A stretch of DNA of 64,000 nt from Methanobacteriaceae archaeon (GCA_013403005.1 JACBOA010000002.1:123054-187053); one strand, 5' to 3'. Positions 8,370-18,743 are shown, counted from the stretch's first letter. Numbers and translations: made by a program. The notes: a model not told the origin generated them from the sequence alone.

Positions 8370-8855
8370 ATGGAAAGTTTTAATATTCGGGAAATTCCCA
8401 AATTAATTGCTTCTGTACTTATTGTTTTTCTTGCAGGTGGCCTGGGGAGTGCAGTAACCTTCCCCCAGATAACCACCTGGTATGTTAATCTGGCCAAACC
8501 CAGCTGGACACCACCCAATGAATGGTTCGGACCCATATGGTCAACATTATACATATTGATTGGTATTGCTCTTTTCCTGGTCTGGAGACAAGGCCTGGAA
8601 AGAAGGGATGTTAAATTTGCCATTTTAATATTCGCAGTGCAATTAGCACTTAATGTGGTATGGTCTTTAGTCTTCTTTGGACTAGAATCCATTCTGGGAG
8701 GTTTCATACTAATACTACTATTATGGATAGCCATCCTGGCCAACATTATCGCCTTTTACGTCATATCAAAACCAGCAGGGATTTTACTCATACCATACAT
8801 CATATGGGTTAGTATCGCCTCTTATCTAAATTACAGCGTGCTCATCCTTAATTGA
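8370..8855 (+). CDS. tspO: TspO/MBR family protein (tryptophan-rich sensory protein)
   Basis: The 161-residue protein has five transmembrane helices and TspO hallmarks: PSWTPPNEWFGPIWSTLY after the first helix, WRQG, and an NVVWSLVFFGL helix. TspO proteins bind tetrapyrroles and related ligands in the membrane. In a methanogen that makes cobamides and F430 a tetrapyrrole link is reasonable but unproven. The ATG has GGGAGGATGG upstream. Neighbours do not suggest a pathway. Confidence 0.88.
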   Translation: MESFNIREIPKLIASVLIVFLAGGLGSAVTFPQITTWYVNLAKPSWTPPNEWFGPIWSTLYILIGIALFLVWRQGLERRDVKFAILIFAVQLALNVVWSLVFFGLESILGGFILILLLWIAILANIIAFYVISKPAGILLIPYIIWVSIASYLNYSVLILN

Positions 8856-8990
8856 AATTCTTAATTGAATATACAAATCATCCCCATTGGACAATCATCC
8901 TTTTTTTATTTTCAACTTCAATCTTTTTAATTCTCAATCACATGATCTAAAATGAACTTTACATCCAATAATTGGCAGAGGTTTTAGAAA

Positions 8991-9779
8991 ATGGGATACT
9001 ACGACATGAACAAAGAAGAGAGGAGGAAGTTTGTGCACAAAATGGAATATGAACTTATTGCTGATCTTAAAAATGATGAGATGGATAAAACTCTCTATTA
9101 CTCGGCGGATGACGATGTTTACATTCGAAAAAATGTTTCCAACATTTTAGGAAAGATTTACCGTGGTCAGAAACTCAACACCCAGAAGATCAGTTCACAA
9201 GACCAGAAAGTGTTTAAAGAAAAGATAATCCATACCACCAGTGTCCTTCTGAAAAATGATGATGAGAATGTTAGGCAAACTGCGGTGTATCTGGCGGGAG
9301 AGATAGGGAAAAAGGATGCACCTGCAGTGTTTGATTTTCTGGAAACTGCTCTGAAGGATCCTCATCATAAAGTAAGAAATGGGGTGATGAGTTCCTTGAA
9401 AGTTATGGGTGATAAAAACCCCCAACCCACCCTTGAATTTGCAAAGGTTTTCATACACGACAAAGACCCTGAAATCAGGCGTAAAGTCGTGCATGGCATT
9501 GAACTTAGGGGCAGAACCCATCCTGAAGACATTCTACCCCTTTTAGAAGAATTGCAGTATGAAGATAATCCACAGGTGAGGAAAATGATCATTCATGTCC
9601 TGGGACAGATAAGCTACAAAGAAGGATGCTTAGAAAAGGTTACCAGTGCCCTTAAAAAGTGGGAAAATAAAAAGATTGTGGAGGACATCATCCCTTACAT
9701 AATCAAAGTGCATGAAAACTACCCATTCAGTGCTAAAACCCCTGAAGAGGCTCGAAAATATTTAAAAGAAAACATTTGA
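8991..9779 (+). CDS. HEAT-repeat protein
   Basis: The 262-residue protein consists of alpha-helical repeats of about 35 residues from about residue 75 on, such as DDENVRQTAVYLAGEIGKKD, DPHHKVRNGVMSSLKVMGDK, and DPEIRRKVVHGIELRGR. This is the HEAT/PBS-lyase pattern of a protein-binding scaffold. There is no catalytic motif, signal or membrane segment. The partner is unknown. The gene stands alone between tspO and a convergent sensor kinase. Confidence 0.75.
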   Translation: MGYYDMNKEERRKFVHKMEYELIADLKNDEMDKTLYYSADDDVYIRKNVSNILGKIYRGQKLNTQKISSQDQKVFKEKIIHTTSVLLKNDDENVRQTAVYLAGEIGKKDAPAVFDFLETALKDPHHKVRNGVMSSLKVMGDKNPQPTLEFAKVFIHDKDPEIRRKVVHGIELRGRTHPEDILPLLEELQYEDNPQVRKMIIHVLGQISYKEGCLEKVTSALKKWENKKIVEDIIPYIIKVHENYPFSAKTPEEARKYLKENI

Positions 9780-9964
9780 ACCGCAATGTAATTTCCATCA
9801 ATACAACTTAAATTCCTCTTTAAATTTCATTTATAATTTAATATGAGGAACTTTAATACTATACATCAATATTATACACATTCTTTAAAATTTAAACCCA
9901 TTAAACAAGATTAAATCTGATTTTATGATGAATCAACATTTTTTGATTGAATAAATTATTTTTT

Positions 9965-11737
9965 CTACGTTCTACTCTGGTAATATAGTTCTTTAAATTT
10001 GAAGGTGTATTTGGTTCCATTATTCCTATCAATTTTTACTTTAGCGTTTAATTGATTTGCCAGTGTTTTTACAACCATTAATCCCAGCTTTTTGGAATTT
10101 TCGGGATTAATATTTTTGGGAAGACCAACACCGTCATCTTCATAATTTAAAACATATGAATCATTATCCTGTTTTAAGTTAACCAGAATATTGCCTTTTT
10201 CACCATGGGGAAATGCATGTTTAATGCTGTTGGTTGCCAGTTCATTTATTATAAGACCACAGGGCATGGCAGTTTCAATACCCATATCTGTGCATTCAAC
10301 CTGAATTTTTAGGTTTATAACACCTTTGTCAACATGGTAGGAATTGAAAATATTCCTTAACAATTTTTTCAAGTATTCTTCAAAGTCTACTCTACGAATG
10401 TCCTTTGACTGGTAAAGGTTTTCATGTACCATGGCCATGGTCCTCACCCTGCCCTGACACTCCCGCAGAATATCAGCAGTCTCCAGATCATCCACCTGTA
10501 GTCGTTGTAAACTCAAAAGACTGGAAATGATCTGCAAATTATTCTTCACCCTATGATGTATCTCACGTAATAAAAGTTCTTTCTCCTCTAAAGAAGTTTT
10601 AAGACTATCTTCAGCCTTTTTACGTTCAGTAATATCTTCAAGTATTATTACAAGACCGTCTATTTTATCTTCATTTTTGATAACCGAGGGATGAGCCCTG
10701 AAAAAAACATCTTCACCCTCTTTATTTTTCAAAGACCATTCAACTTGTTTTAATCCATTCCCCCTGACTAAGTCTTTAAAAGCTTTTAAAGCCTTCTTGC
10801 ATTCTATTTTTACTTTAGGGAGGAGTTTCATGAACTTTTGGCCGATTAGTTCCTCTTTCTTAAATCCTGAAAGATGTTCTATTCTGTCGTTGGCTTCAAT
10901 AATGGTTCCATAGCGATCTAATAAGATGATGGCCTCAGCAGCATTCTCGAAGATAGTCTTAAACTTCTCTTGGGATTTTTCAATGGCGATTTTAGATTTT
11001 TCAAGTTCTGTCATGTCTAAAATAGACACCATACTCTTTTTGGTGTCGGGTATCATGGCCACAGTTAAACAAGCCGGTTTGATAACACCATCCCGGTCAA
11101 CGATCCTGGATTCATAATTTCTGGGGGCGTATTCCGGGTTTATCCTGCGCAGTTTGTGATATTCCTCCATTTTTCCAATGTCCTCAGGGAATATGAATTC
11201 TGTCCACTTCATCTTATGCTCTATTTCTTCCTTTTTATACCCTGTGAAGTTGGAAAATTCCATATTCACCAGAGAAATTGTTTTATCTTCTTCAATGATG
11301 GCAGTAGCTGTGCCTGTGTTTTCAAAAATAGTTTCATAATAATTTTTCTGGCTCTTTTTATACTTTTTTTCCATCCCATTCTTGTAAAGAGCAACTTCAA
11401 TGGCAATTTTGAGTTTACGATTATCAAAGGGTTTAATTAAATAACCGTAGGGTTCGCTTAAAAGGGCTCGCTGAACTGTAGTGTCATCTGGAAGGGCAGT
11501 GAGGAATATAACTGGTATTTTAAAATTTTTTATAACCTTTGAAGCTTCTATGCCATCCATATCTCCTTCTAAAATAACATCCATCAAAATCAGATCGGGT
11601 TTTAAATTTCTGGCCTGCGTTATAGCTTCTCTTCCACTTGATGCAATATGTAGCACATTATAGCCCATTGATTGGAGGCTTTTTTTCAAATTCATTGCCT
11701 CCACAACTTCATCTTCAACAACTAGAATATTTGACAA
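9965..11737 (-). CDS. Hybrid sensor kinase: receiver, two PAS, HisKA_2, HATPase
   Basis: The 590-residue cytoplasmic protein starts with a response-regulator receiver domain (about 1-120, phospho-acceptor Asp in LKPDLILMDVIL). Two PAS domains follow (about 130-255 and 260-385), the second in a typical ITERKKAE exit. Then come a HisKA_2 dimerisation domain with the phospho-His in LREIHHRVKNN, and a HATPase domain (N-box NELATNSIKHAF, G-box DDGVGLP, C-terminal KLGLMVVKTLANQL). No membrane segment is seen, so it senses an internal signal or accepts phosphate from another kinase. The start is TTG with AGAGGTGA upstream. No dedicated output regulator is adjacent. Confidence 0.9.
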   Translation of the reverse strand: MSNILVVEDEVVEAMNLKKSLQSMGYNVLHIASSGREAITQARNLKPDLILMDVILEGDMDGIEASKVIKNFKIPVIFLTALPDDTTVQRALLSEPYGYLIKPFDNRKLKIAIEVALYKNGMEKKYKKSQKNYYETIFENTGTATAIIEEDKTISLVNMEFSNFTGYKKEEIEHKMKWTEFIFPEDIGKMEEYHKLRRINPEYAPRNYESRIVDRDGVIKPACLTVAMIPDTKKSMVSILDMTELEKSKIAIEKSQEKFKTIFENAAEAIILLDRYGTIIEANDRIEHLSGFKKEELIGQKFMKLLPKVKIECKKALKAFKDLVRGNGLKQVEWSLKNKEGEDVFFRAHPSVIKNEDKIDGLVIILEDITERKKAEDSLKTSLEEKELLLREIHHRVKNNLQIISSLLSLQRLQVDDLETADILRECQGRVRTMAMVHENLYQSKDIRRVDFEEYLKKLLRNIFNSYHVDKGVINLKIQVECTDMGIETAMPCGLIINELATNSIKHAFPHGEKGNILVNLKQDNDSYVLNYEDDGVGLPKNINPENSKKLGLMVVKTLANQLNAKVKIDRNNGTKYTFKFKELYYQSRT

Positions 11738-12111
11738 TAGTTCACCTCTTAAAAAGCCATGGTAAACATCATAATGGATGTCTGCCCAACTTATACTATC
11801 TTTATGAATTCTGAAATTGATATAAATTACTGTTTCATAAAAATCACCACCAAAAGGATACTCTTTTCCCGAAAATTTAAGATGAAAAAATCTCTTTTGA
11901 AGTCGTCAAAAAATCATAATAGTTGATTTAATAGCCTTAAATTCTTATTTAAGTGATTAATCCTGGGCATAGTTTTATTAAGAATAAAATTTATAGTTGA
12001 AATGTGTGATGGATGAATAGAGAACATTGATAAAAAAAACTGACCAATACCAAAATTGATTTTGAAAATTAGTAATTAGTAATTAGAGGCCAGAATGGGG
12101 AGGAATATTGT
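11738..12111. other. Divergent intergenic region, 374 bp
   Basis: This lies between the divergent sensor kinase (minus) and PIG-L deacetylase (plus). It holds the kinase ribosome binding site at the left and GGGGAGGA for the deacetylase at the right. Near 12070-12086 is a small tandem repeat of AGTAATT. I see no convincing RNA gene or open frame. Confidence 0.4.
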
Positions 12112-13560
12112 GTGGACAGTGAGAAACTATTTCAAATAAAAATTACCCGCAAGGGAATTATTTACATCTTAATATTCATTGTGTTACTTATCTCTGCTAT
12201 TTATCTTATTTTCCTTTATTATGAGGATGAAGCTATTTATTCCAAGTTTCAACCCGCCCCAGATGTTAAAAGTTCTGACCGCATCCTGATTTTCGCCCCT
12301 CACCCTGATGATGAGAGTCTGGGTACTGGAGGGATCATTGCCAGAGCCATTGAAAAAAATGCTACAGTTAAAGTGGTCATGGTCACCGATGGCAGTAAAT
12401 CCCACACACACACTGTTTTCAAACAATTCCAGACTAAAACCAACCTAACAGAAAATGTTTCCCTACCCGAACTGAGGCATAATGAAACCTTGACTGCCAT
12501 TAAAAATCTGGGATTGAATGAAAGCAATATTATATTCCTGGGTTATCCTGATGGAGGCCTAAGAAAGATGTTAAACGACCACTGGGATTACGGTAATCCC
12601 TACAAAAGTGACACTGATTATAACCAGTACGACCATGTACCCTACTCATTTGCCTATGAAAAGAATGCGCCCTACACTGGAGCCAGTGTGGTTAAAAATA
12701 TGGAATCCATAATTCAGGAATTTAAACCCAACATCATATTTTACCCAGATGATGGGGATGATCATCCGGATCACTGGGCAGTCAGTTTCTTTGCACAATA
12801 TGCCATCATGGAAACCAATTACACTGGCAGCGAATACACCTACCTGGTTCATAAAGGTTTCCACTGGCCTAAACCAGAATATTACCTGCCCCATGAATGG
12901 TTAATCCCACCTAGAGAATTATTCGACCTGGATGCAAACTGGACCTACTTCAGCATCACTGAAAATGAGGAAAACAAAAAAAGAGATGCTGTTAATTCCC
13001 ACAAAAGCCAGATCCACTTAACCCGTGACTACCTGCAATCATTCGTCCGTGTTAATGATTTACTGGCTATTTACCCCTACATTACTGTGGCTAAGGACAA
13101 TGGAAACCTATCAAAGGGGATAATGCCCAGTTCATCTTATAAAGACGAACGGGTTGATTATAAGACCCGAATTTTCAGTTCAGTGGAAGACTTAACCTCA
13201 GCAGGTATTAGCTACGATGATCAGTATGTTTACCTGGTGGTTGAAACAGGCACTGATATTCCGGATGATGTAATTCACAACCTCCACCTGAGATGGTTCA
13301 ATGGACAGACTGTGAAAAGAATAGACATCAAAGTTAAGGATGGGGTTGCTCAATATGAATCAAAAGCCAACAACAGCATTGTACCTTCTGATCCACCCCT
13401 GGTGGAAGAAAAAGAAAACATGATCCTGGTTAAACTTCCCAAAAGCATCTTCACCGGAACTCAGGAAGCTCTCATGAGTATTGATGTTGCCACTAAAGAT
13501 AACGATGCAATTGATATAATGGCCTGGCGGGGTTTTGATTTTCCAGCCAGTGCATTTTAG
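12112..13560 (+). CDS. Membrane-anchored PIG-L (LmbE-like) deacetylase
   Basis: The 482-residue protein has one N-terminal membrane helix (about 14-33) followed by an outward-facing PIG-L domain. The metal motif FAPHPDDESLGTGG (H-P-D-D) lies near residue 62, and a second metal site HPDHWAV near 220. PIG-L enzymes remove N-acetyl groups from GlcNAc-type sugars. The C-terminal 140 residues form a separate beta-rich domain. The start is GTG with GGGGAGGA upstream. The next gene encodes an HGSNAT-like acyltransferase, so the two could deacetylate and reacetylate a surface sugar; this is inference from adjacency. Confidence 0.82.
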   Translation: MDSEKLFQIKITRKGIIYILIFIVLLISAIYLIFLYYEDEAIYSKFQPAPDVKSSDRILIFAPHPDDESLGTGGIIARAIEKNATVKVVMVTDGSKSHTHTVFKQFQTKTNLTENVSLPELRHNETLTAIKNLGLNESNIIFLGYPDGGLRKMLNDHWDYGNPYKSDTDYNQYDHVPYSFAYEKNAPYTGASVVKNMESIIQEFKPNIIFYPDDGDDHPDHWAVSFFAQYAIMETNYTGSEYTYLVHKGFHWPKPEYYLPHEWLIPPRELFDLDANWTYFSITENEENKKRDAVNSHKSQIHLTRDYLQSFVRVNDLLAIYPYITVAKDNGNLSKGIMPSSSYKDERVDYKTRIFSSVEDLTSAGISYDDQYVYLVVETGTDIPDDVIHNLHLRWFNGQTVKRIDIKVKDGVAQYESKANNSIVPSDPPLVEEKENMILVKLPKSIFTGTQEALMSIDVATKDNDAIDIMAWRGFDFPASAF

Positions 13561-13621
13561 ACTCTAAGCTGCACAAGAAAAATACTGCAGGGGATTAAAT
13601 AGAAATTATAAAGGGTGAGTT

Positions 13622-14737
13622 ATGGTAGCCATAAAGAAGCGCGTGGTTTCACTGGATACCTTCCGCGGGCTGACCATAGCCGGGATGATACTGGTGAATA
13701 TTCTCAGTTTCTACCCTGACACTCCAGAAATGCTAGGACACTCCTCATGGGTGGGTTTAACCTTAGCGGATCTGGTATTTCCTTTTTTCTTATTTATTGT
13801 AGGAGTTTCAATGACCTACTCCTTTGCATCCCGCTCTAAAATGTCTTCAAAAAAAATGTGGAGGCACTTCATCTTCCGGGTGCTGGCACTCTACCTCATA
13901 GGAGTTGCCCTTGGTTTTGGAATCTTTGTTAATGGAATCCCAGATTTTTACACCATCAGGATTCCCGGAGTGCTGCAGTTAATTGCACTCTCATCACTAT
14001 TTGCCGCCCCATTTGCACGTCTGGAGAGTCGATGGATTCTCCTAACTGCTGGGATACTGATGCTTTTTCAAACCTTCATCCTATTGGGAGTTAGTGCTCC
14101 AGGTGTGCCTGCTGGTTCCCTGGATATGAATAATAATATTGCAGGATATGTTGATTCAAGAGTATTTGGTCCTGCACACTTACTTGATGATGGTTTTGAC
14201 CCTGAGGGAATAATTGCAACAATAAATGGAACAGCTATGGTTCTCTTGGGTTTGGTTTTTGGAAGGTCTTTAAGATTAAGTGAAGATAAATGGAAAACTG
14301 TTCAACTCTTGTTAGGCAGCGGTATACTAGCAATTATAATAGGACTCCTAATATCACCAGTTCTGCCCCTTATCAAGCAACTGTGGACTGCAAGTTTTAT
14401 ACTGGTAAATGCAGGCCTGGCAACCATAATTCTAGCCTTACTCTACGCCTACATGGACATTTTAGGTAAGGGTAAAATTTTGAAGCTTGCTGTTCCCTTC
14501 GGACGAAATGCACTCATTATTTATATACTTTCCCTGTTGTTGGGAGTTTTAATTTTCTTACCCCGCTACTACCTCCCTGGAGGAGGATACATCGATATTG
14601 ACGATACCACCATACCATTCCTTTCACAGTTTCTGGGACCTGCCGGAGGCACAGTTGCCTTTGGAATAATTGTAATCGCCTTTTGGTGGTTGGTGGCCTA
14701 TATTATGGATAAAAAAAAGGTTTACATTAAATTATAA
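13622..14737 (+). CDS. HGSNAT-like (DUF5009) multi-pass acyltransferase
   Basis: The 371-residue protein has about ten membrane helices. It begins with the family signature RVVSLDTFRGLTIAGMILVN and continues with LADLVFPFFLFIVGVSM, as in heparan-alpha-glucosaminide N-acetyltransferase homologues. These move acetyl groups across a membrane to amino sugars. The gene follows the PIG-L deacetylase by about 60 bases in the same direction. The C-terminus ends in a short basic tail. Confidence 0.85.
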   Translation: MVAIKKRVVSLDTFRGLTIAGMILVNILSFYPDTPEMLGHSSWVGLTLADLVFPFFLFIVGVSMTYSFASRSKMSSKKMWRHFIFRVLALYLIGVALGFGIFVNGIPDFYTIRIPGVLQLIALSSLFAAPFARLESRWILLTAGILMLFQTFILLGVSAPGVPAGSLDMNNNIAGYVDSRVFGPAHLLDDGFDPEGIIATINGTAMVLLGLVFGRSLRLSEDKWKTVQLLLGSGILAIIIGLLISPVLPLIKQLWTASFILVNAGLATIILALLYAYMDILGKGKILKLAVPFGRNALIIYILSLLLGVLIFLPRYYLPGGGYIDIDDTTIPFLSQFLGPAGGTVAFGIIVIAFWWLVAYIMDKKKVYIKL

Positions 14738-14860
14738 TATTTCCATTTCCAGAGATCATCATCTAGCCAGATCTTAAATTTAAACTGATTAAAAAAAACA
14801 CAAACACACTAAACAAACAACAAGTTCATGAGAAAAAAATAATGCACGGCAAACTGATAA

Positions 14861-16267
14861 TTAAAAAGCGTAATATCTTTTCGCGATTATAAAAAGGCTG
14901 ATACTAATAATAATGATGCTAAAAAGGATTATTATTATGTGAGACTTTTCAGGTAGCCTTAAATTAATTTTAAGTCCCATTAAATTGATGTGTTTCTTTT
15001 TGGTGTAAAATAGTAAAAATAAAAGTGGTGCTACTGGTATGAAATATCTTCCCTGAACTCCGTATATTATATCCAGACCTACAGGAGTGAAAGTAACGTA
15101 TTCATAGATTATAATCAGGAAAAACATGGTAAAAAATGTGATAAATGCCACTAATCTCTGTTTAGAGTTTATTTTTATTGGTGACTCATCTGCTACAGCA
15201 ACCACTACTAATGCAATTAAATACAGGGCAACAACAATTTCGGGTAATGGAAGCTCATTCCAGCCAAAAATACCTACAAAAGACACCAGGAATCCTCCTT
15301 TTTCCATGAGGGTGTGGCCTAATATGGGGATGAAACTCAGAGGATGAGCACTGAGAAATGCTAGCTGGCCTGGTATGGATGCAGTTTGCCATGCAGGAGG
15401 CATGGATACATAGAGATTTTTAAACAGATAATTCCATATACCTGCAAGTAGAACTACAGGCAGAGTTAAAACCAAAAAATTGGAAACCATTATCTTTTTG
15501 TTAGCAAATTTATAGGAAGGTATTAAAAAAAACAGAATTAAAAGAAGGGCATAACCCACCTTGGATAAGACTAACATGGCAAGTAATGCCAGTAAGATGA
15601 GTAAATCCCTATTTTCCACCTTCTTTTTCTCCTCTTCAAAGGCCAGTTTGAAGAAAAATGCAATGGTTAAAAATGAAAGTCCCAGGTTAAAGCTATCTGC
15701 TGATAGGGATGCAGCCTCAAAAAGGGTCATGGGCATGAGGGCTAGTAAAAAGAAAACCCATTTATGCACGGGAGTTATTTTTATAGCAAGAGAAACCATT
15801 AAGACCCAGATCAGTAAATTTATGATGCGTCCCAGATACATTAGGGCCAGTGGAGAGGCACCCATAATACTGGCCACAGCCATAAGGAGACCTGCTGCAG
15901 CATAGGGAAGAGGGGGGTAAACCAGGGTGTACATCTCCTTTTGAACGTAAACCCTGTTTCCCGAGTATATTGGCAAATTTAGGATTGAAGCATAGGAAGA
16001 TGCATTTTGTTTTACCTCTGAATGGTAAATCATGGGATAAAATGAGGCAACTGTTTTTTCCAGGTTCTCAGGAACATAAAAACCAGCCACACCCCCAGTT
16101 TTTCCAGGTAAGATTTGGCCTTCACTAACCACATAGGCCTTATAATAATGTGCTGGTTCATCGTTAATCTGAAAGGGAGGAACCAGCAATGAAAAAATCA
16201 ATCCGAAAAATATTCCCAGGAAAAGAAATGCTTTTTGAGGCTCGATGGTCCTTAATTTATCCATCAT
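14861..16267 (-). CDS. DUF2142 multi-pass membrane protein
   Basis: The protein has about twelve membrane helices and the DUF2142 hallmark PPFQINDEPAHYYKAY after the first helix, with an outward loop next. DUF2142 proteins resemble GT-C glycosyltransferases, so transfer of sugars from lipid carriers is plausible but unproven. The frame can be read back to a GTG at 16423, which would overlap the upstream gene by 32 bases. I prefer the ATG at 16267 (or 16264, 16294), where the family homology begins. No strong ribosome binding site settles this. Confidence 0.78.
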   Translation of the reverse strand: MMDKLRTIEPQKAFLFLGIFFGLIFSLLVPPFQINDEPAHYYKAYVVSEGQILPGKTGGVAGFYVPENLEKTVASFYPMIYHSEVKQNASSYASILNLPIYSGNRVYVQKEMYTLVYPPLPYAAAGLLMAVASIMGASPLALMYLGRIINLLIWVLMVSLAIKITPVHKWVFFLLALMPMTLFEAASLSADSFNLGLSFLTIAFFFKLAFEEEKKKVENRDLLILLALLAMLVLSKVGYALLLILFFLIPSYKFANKKIMVSNFLVLTLPVVLLAGIWNYLFKNLYVSMPPAWQTASIPGQLAFLSAHPLSFIPILGHTLMEKGGFLVSFVGIFGWNELPLPEIVVALYLIALVVVAVADESPIKINSKQRLVAFITFFTMFFLIIIYEYVTFTPVGLDIIYGVQGRYFIPVAPLLFLLFYTKKKHINLMGLKINLRLPEKSHIIIILFSIIIISISLFIIAKRYYAF

Positions 16268-16391
16268 CAAAGTTCTTTTACAATTTTTTAACATAAAAAT
16301 TTTACTTAAACCAGCAAACCCTAATAAAAGTTTAACTTGCAAATTTAACACATGAAATGATGGTTTAAAAAAATAGTTCAATCGCTGCAAA

Positions 16392-17069
16392 CTAGTCACG
16401 TAACCTTTCCTGAACCTTATCACTTTTCAACTCCCTCAAAGCATCAGCAGCAACCCATTTAGCACATTTATCAGGAATTTTTTGTATTTCTTCAGCAGTA
16501 CGGATAGCTTTCTTATTAAGAGCAATATTTCTTTTTCCAATTTGCCTTAAAGCCCAGTTAACACTCTTTTTAACATAATTGCGATTGTCTGTTGATTCTC
16601 TCTGAATTATAGGGAGGAGTTGTTCGAATTTTTCATCTGGAGCTTTTTTATCATGCACTGCTAGAACTGCCATCAATGTGAAAGCAGCTCTTTTGACGAA
16701 TTCTTCATCCCTCCTGCTCCATTCAAATACTTTTTTGTAGGCGAAAGGAGTCATCCTGAAGAGTTTCATGCAACACTGATCGCAAACCGCCCATGTGTCG
16801 AATTTGAGAGCCCAGTTATCCATTTGTTCTTCTGTAATTCTTTTCGGGTCTTCAATCATACATGCCAGGATCATAGTTTCCTGGTAACCCGCGTCCCAAA
16901 GCTGCCTGGCTAAAAAATGGTCTTTACCTGCTTTTTTTGCAATTCTGCGTAGATCTGGGATTCTCACTCCATACGCATCCTGTGGACGGATTCCAAAACG
17001 GGCCATTCCCTTAACATCTTCTGGATTGGATAGAAACTCCAGTTCTTTAATGATTTCTTCAAATTTCAT
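16392..17069 (-). CDS. DNA alkylation repair protein (AlkD-like)
   Basis: The 225-residue, all-helical HEAT-like protein has the pattern of the AlkC/AlkD glycosylase family: GIRPQDAYGVRIPDLRRIAK, LARQLWDAGYQETMILAC, NWALKFDTWAVCDQCC, VKKSVNWALRQIGKRN. AlkD removes bulky or charged alkylated bases such as 3-methyladenine and 7-methylguanine without base flipping. The Trp and Asp in DTWAVCD correspond to the active-site face. The start has GAGGTCCC immediately upstream. It precedes the DUF2142 gene on the same strand. Confidence 0.85.
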   Translation of the reverse strand: MKFEEIIKELEFLSNPEDVKGMARFGIRPQDAYGVRIPDLRRIAKKAGKDHFLARQLWDAGYQETMILACMIEDPKRITEEQMDNWALKFDTWAVCDQCCMKLFRMTPFAYKKVFEWSRRDEEFVKRAAFTLMAVLAVHDKKAPDEKFEQLLPIIQRESTDNRNYVKKSVNWALRQIGKRNIALNKKAIRTAEEIQKIPDKCAKWVAADALRELKSDKVQERLRD

Positions 17070-17147
17070 AGGGACCTCTAAATATTCAATTCAAGAGTAA
17101 AATTTACTAATATTATACTTAAACTTCAACGCCTTCCTAAACTAGAT

Positions 17148-18050
17148 TTAAAGCATTAAAATCAAAGCAGTGATGGATATCATGCTCAGTGCCGTGCTTA
17201 GGAATATGCAGGCTGCTGCCACCTTCACATCAAGGTCATATGTGATGGCCAGTACCAGTGTAAACATGGCTGAAGGCATGGCTGCTTCCACAATGGTCAC
17301 TGTCCGGTCCAGCCCAGAAAGACCAACTAAGGATACAATGAAAAGGGCAATTAGGGGAGATATGACCAATTTAATGGCTGAAACAAATGAAGCTGCGTCG
17401 AAATATTCCTTGATCCCCTTGAATTCCAGAGATAAGCCCAAAGATATCATTATTAAAGGTATTGCCGCACCATCAAAATAATCAAGCACACTAGTAGCTA
17501 AAGAACCCAGAGGAAAGTGGAAGATATTGGCCAGCACTCCTAAAGTAACTGCCAGTAAAGGGGGAAATAGAATTGATCTTTTAATGATATCCTGATAGTT
17601 CCCACCGTAGATGGTTAAAAAAAAGACCCCGAAGGAGATGAAGAGAATAATTGTTCCCAGATCATAAAATATAGCTCTAACTAATCCTGCTGTTCCGAAA
17701 ACTCCGAGGCAAACAGGGTATCCTAAAAATCCAGAGTTGAACATGGTTGAAGCTGCCACCACACTCCAACGGGTTTTAGAAGAGTAGCCTCTAATTCGAG
17801 AAAATCCATAAGCTATGATTCCGCATATAATACCTACTAACAGGCAAATAAGAGTTATGGTTCCAAAGTTTTGTATATTTGATAAATCAGCACTGTACAT
17901 GGCCAGGAATATTAATGAGGGAATTGCCAGGTACACCACTATCTTATTAAGAATTCGAGCATCTTCTGCTTTGAGAAAACCAGTTCGACGGCAGATGTAA
18001 CCAATAATAATCATTAAAATAATGGCAATGATGGTTTCATGAGAGTTCAT
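17148..18050 (-). CDS. AEC family transporter (auxin efflux carrier-like)
   Basis: The 300-residue protein has ten membrane helices in two five-helix halves, with the family pattern GYICRRTGFLKAEDARILNK near the start and FLGYPVCLGVFG in the middle. Archaeal and bacterial AEC members export or import small organic acids such as malate. The substrate cannot be read from sequence. The start is ATG with a modest GGATGAT site. It stands alone. Confidence 0.85.
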   Translation of the reverse strand: MNSHETIIAIILMIIIGYICRRTGFLKAEDARILNKIVVYLAIPSLIFLAMYSADLSNIQNFGTITLICLLVGIICGIIAYGFSRIRGYSSKTRWSVVAASTMFNSGFLGYPVCLGVFGTAGLVRAIFYDLGTIILFISFGVFFLTIYGGNYQDIIKRSILFPPLLAVTLGVLANIFHFPLGSLATSVLDYFDGAAIPLIMISLGLSLEFKGIKEYFDAASFVSAIKLVISPLIALFIVSLVGLSGLDRTVTIVEAAMPSAMFTLVLAITYDLDVKVAAACIFLSTALSMISITALILML

Positions 18051-18743
18051 GTAATATCATCCAAAACTACTAAATTATCATTTATAGGGCATTAGTATTA
18101 CTTGATAGTATAGGCAATTAAACTGATTAAACTGATTGTTTTGCTTTATTTTGTGTTTATTGTATTGTTTTTTAAATTAATTTTCAAGCCCTATTATTGA
18201 TTTTAAAGGGTTTTTATATCTAAAAAACTTAAATAATGTCTTTTAGATACTATTTTGGTGAACAAAATGAAAATAACATTAGTTCACGATATAAAAATAA
18301 CCCTAAGTGTAAACTTGTTAGATGTGTATATTTATAGATATCGACTCATAGAGAAAGCTACAATAATAAAGTCAAAAAGGGTATGAAAACCCAGTAAATA
18401 AGGTATTGGATGCTAAAAAACTAGATAAATTGCCATGTGTTATGGAATGGACATTATATGGGTTATGTCCAAAACTTGGGTTGTGAAAATCTTATATATA
18501 GTAAAGAGTTGAGAAATAATTTGTTCAGGTTCACATCTACTTTCAGATTTTCTAGAACTCCTTTAGAAGGTTTTCTCATTTTTTGACGACTGCCATTAGT
18601 ACTCTGACTTTCATTATAAAACGTGTATTAAAGAATATATTAAAGCATTCAAAAATCAGGTGATCATCAAAGGCTTAAAAAAAGCATTAATTATTATATT
18701 TTCCAGAATATCCTGAACATAGGCCGCGCCATAAAAACATCCT
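18051..18743. other. Long intergenic region, 693 bp
   Basis: This is one of the longest gaps in the window. It contains a possible 39-codon frame (18267-18386), a perfect 6-bp hairpin GGACAT...ATGTCC at 18449-18470, and a TATA-like CTTATATATAGTA at about 18490-18502. The last is followed by sequence that could be transcribed on the plus strand as a small RNA to about 18600, where a run of T occurs. No known RNA family is recognised. Confidence 0.35.
18267..18386 (+). CDS. Possible small protein, 39 residues
   Basis: An ATG at 18267 has GGTGA six bases upstream and opens a 39-codon frame (MKITLVHDIKITLSVN, then a basic C-terminus). No homology is recognised. It may be spurious, since the composition is AT-rich and the only support is the ribosome binding site. 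Confidence 0.22.
   Translation: MKITLVHDIKITLSVNLLDVYIYRYRLIEKATIIKSKRV

Noticed and set aside
16268..16423. N-terminal extension of the DUF2142 protein to the GTG at 16423
   Set aside because: It would overlap the AlkD-like gene by 32 bases and adds a stretch not seen in the family; the first conserved helix begins after 16267.
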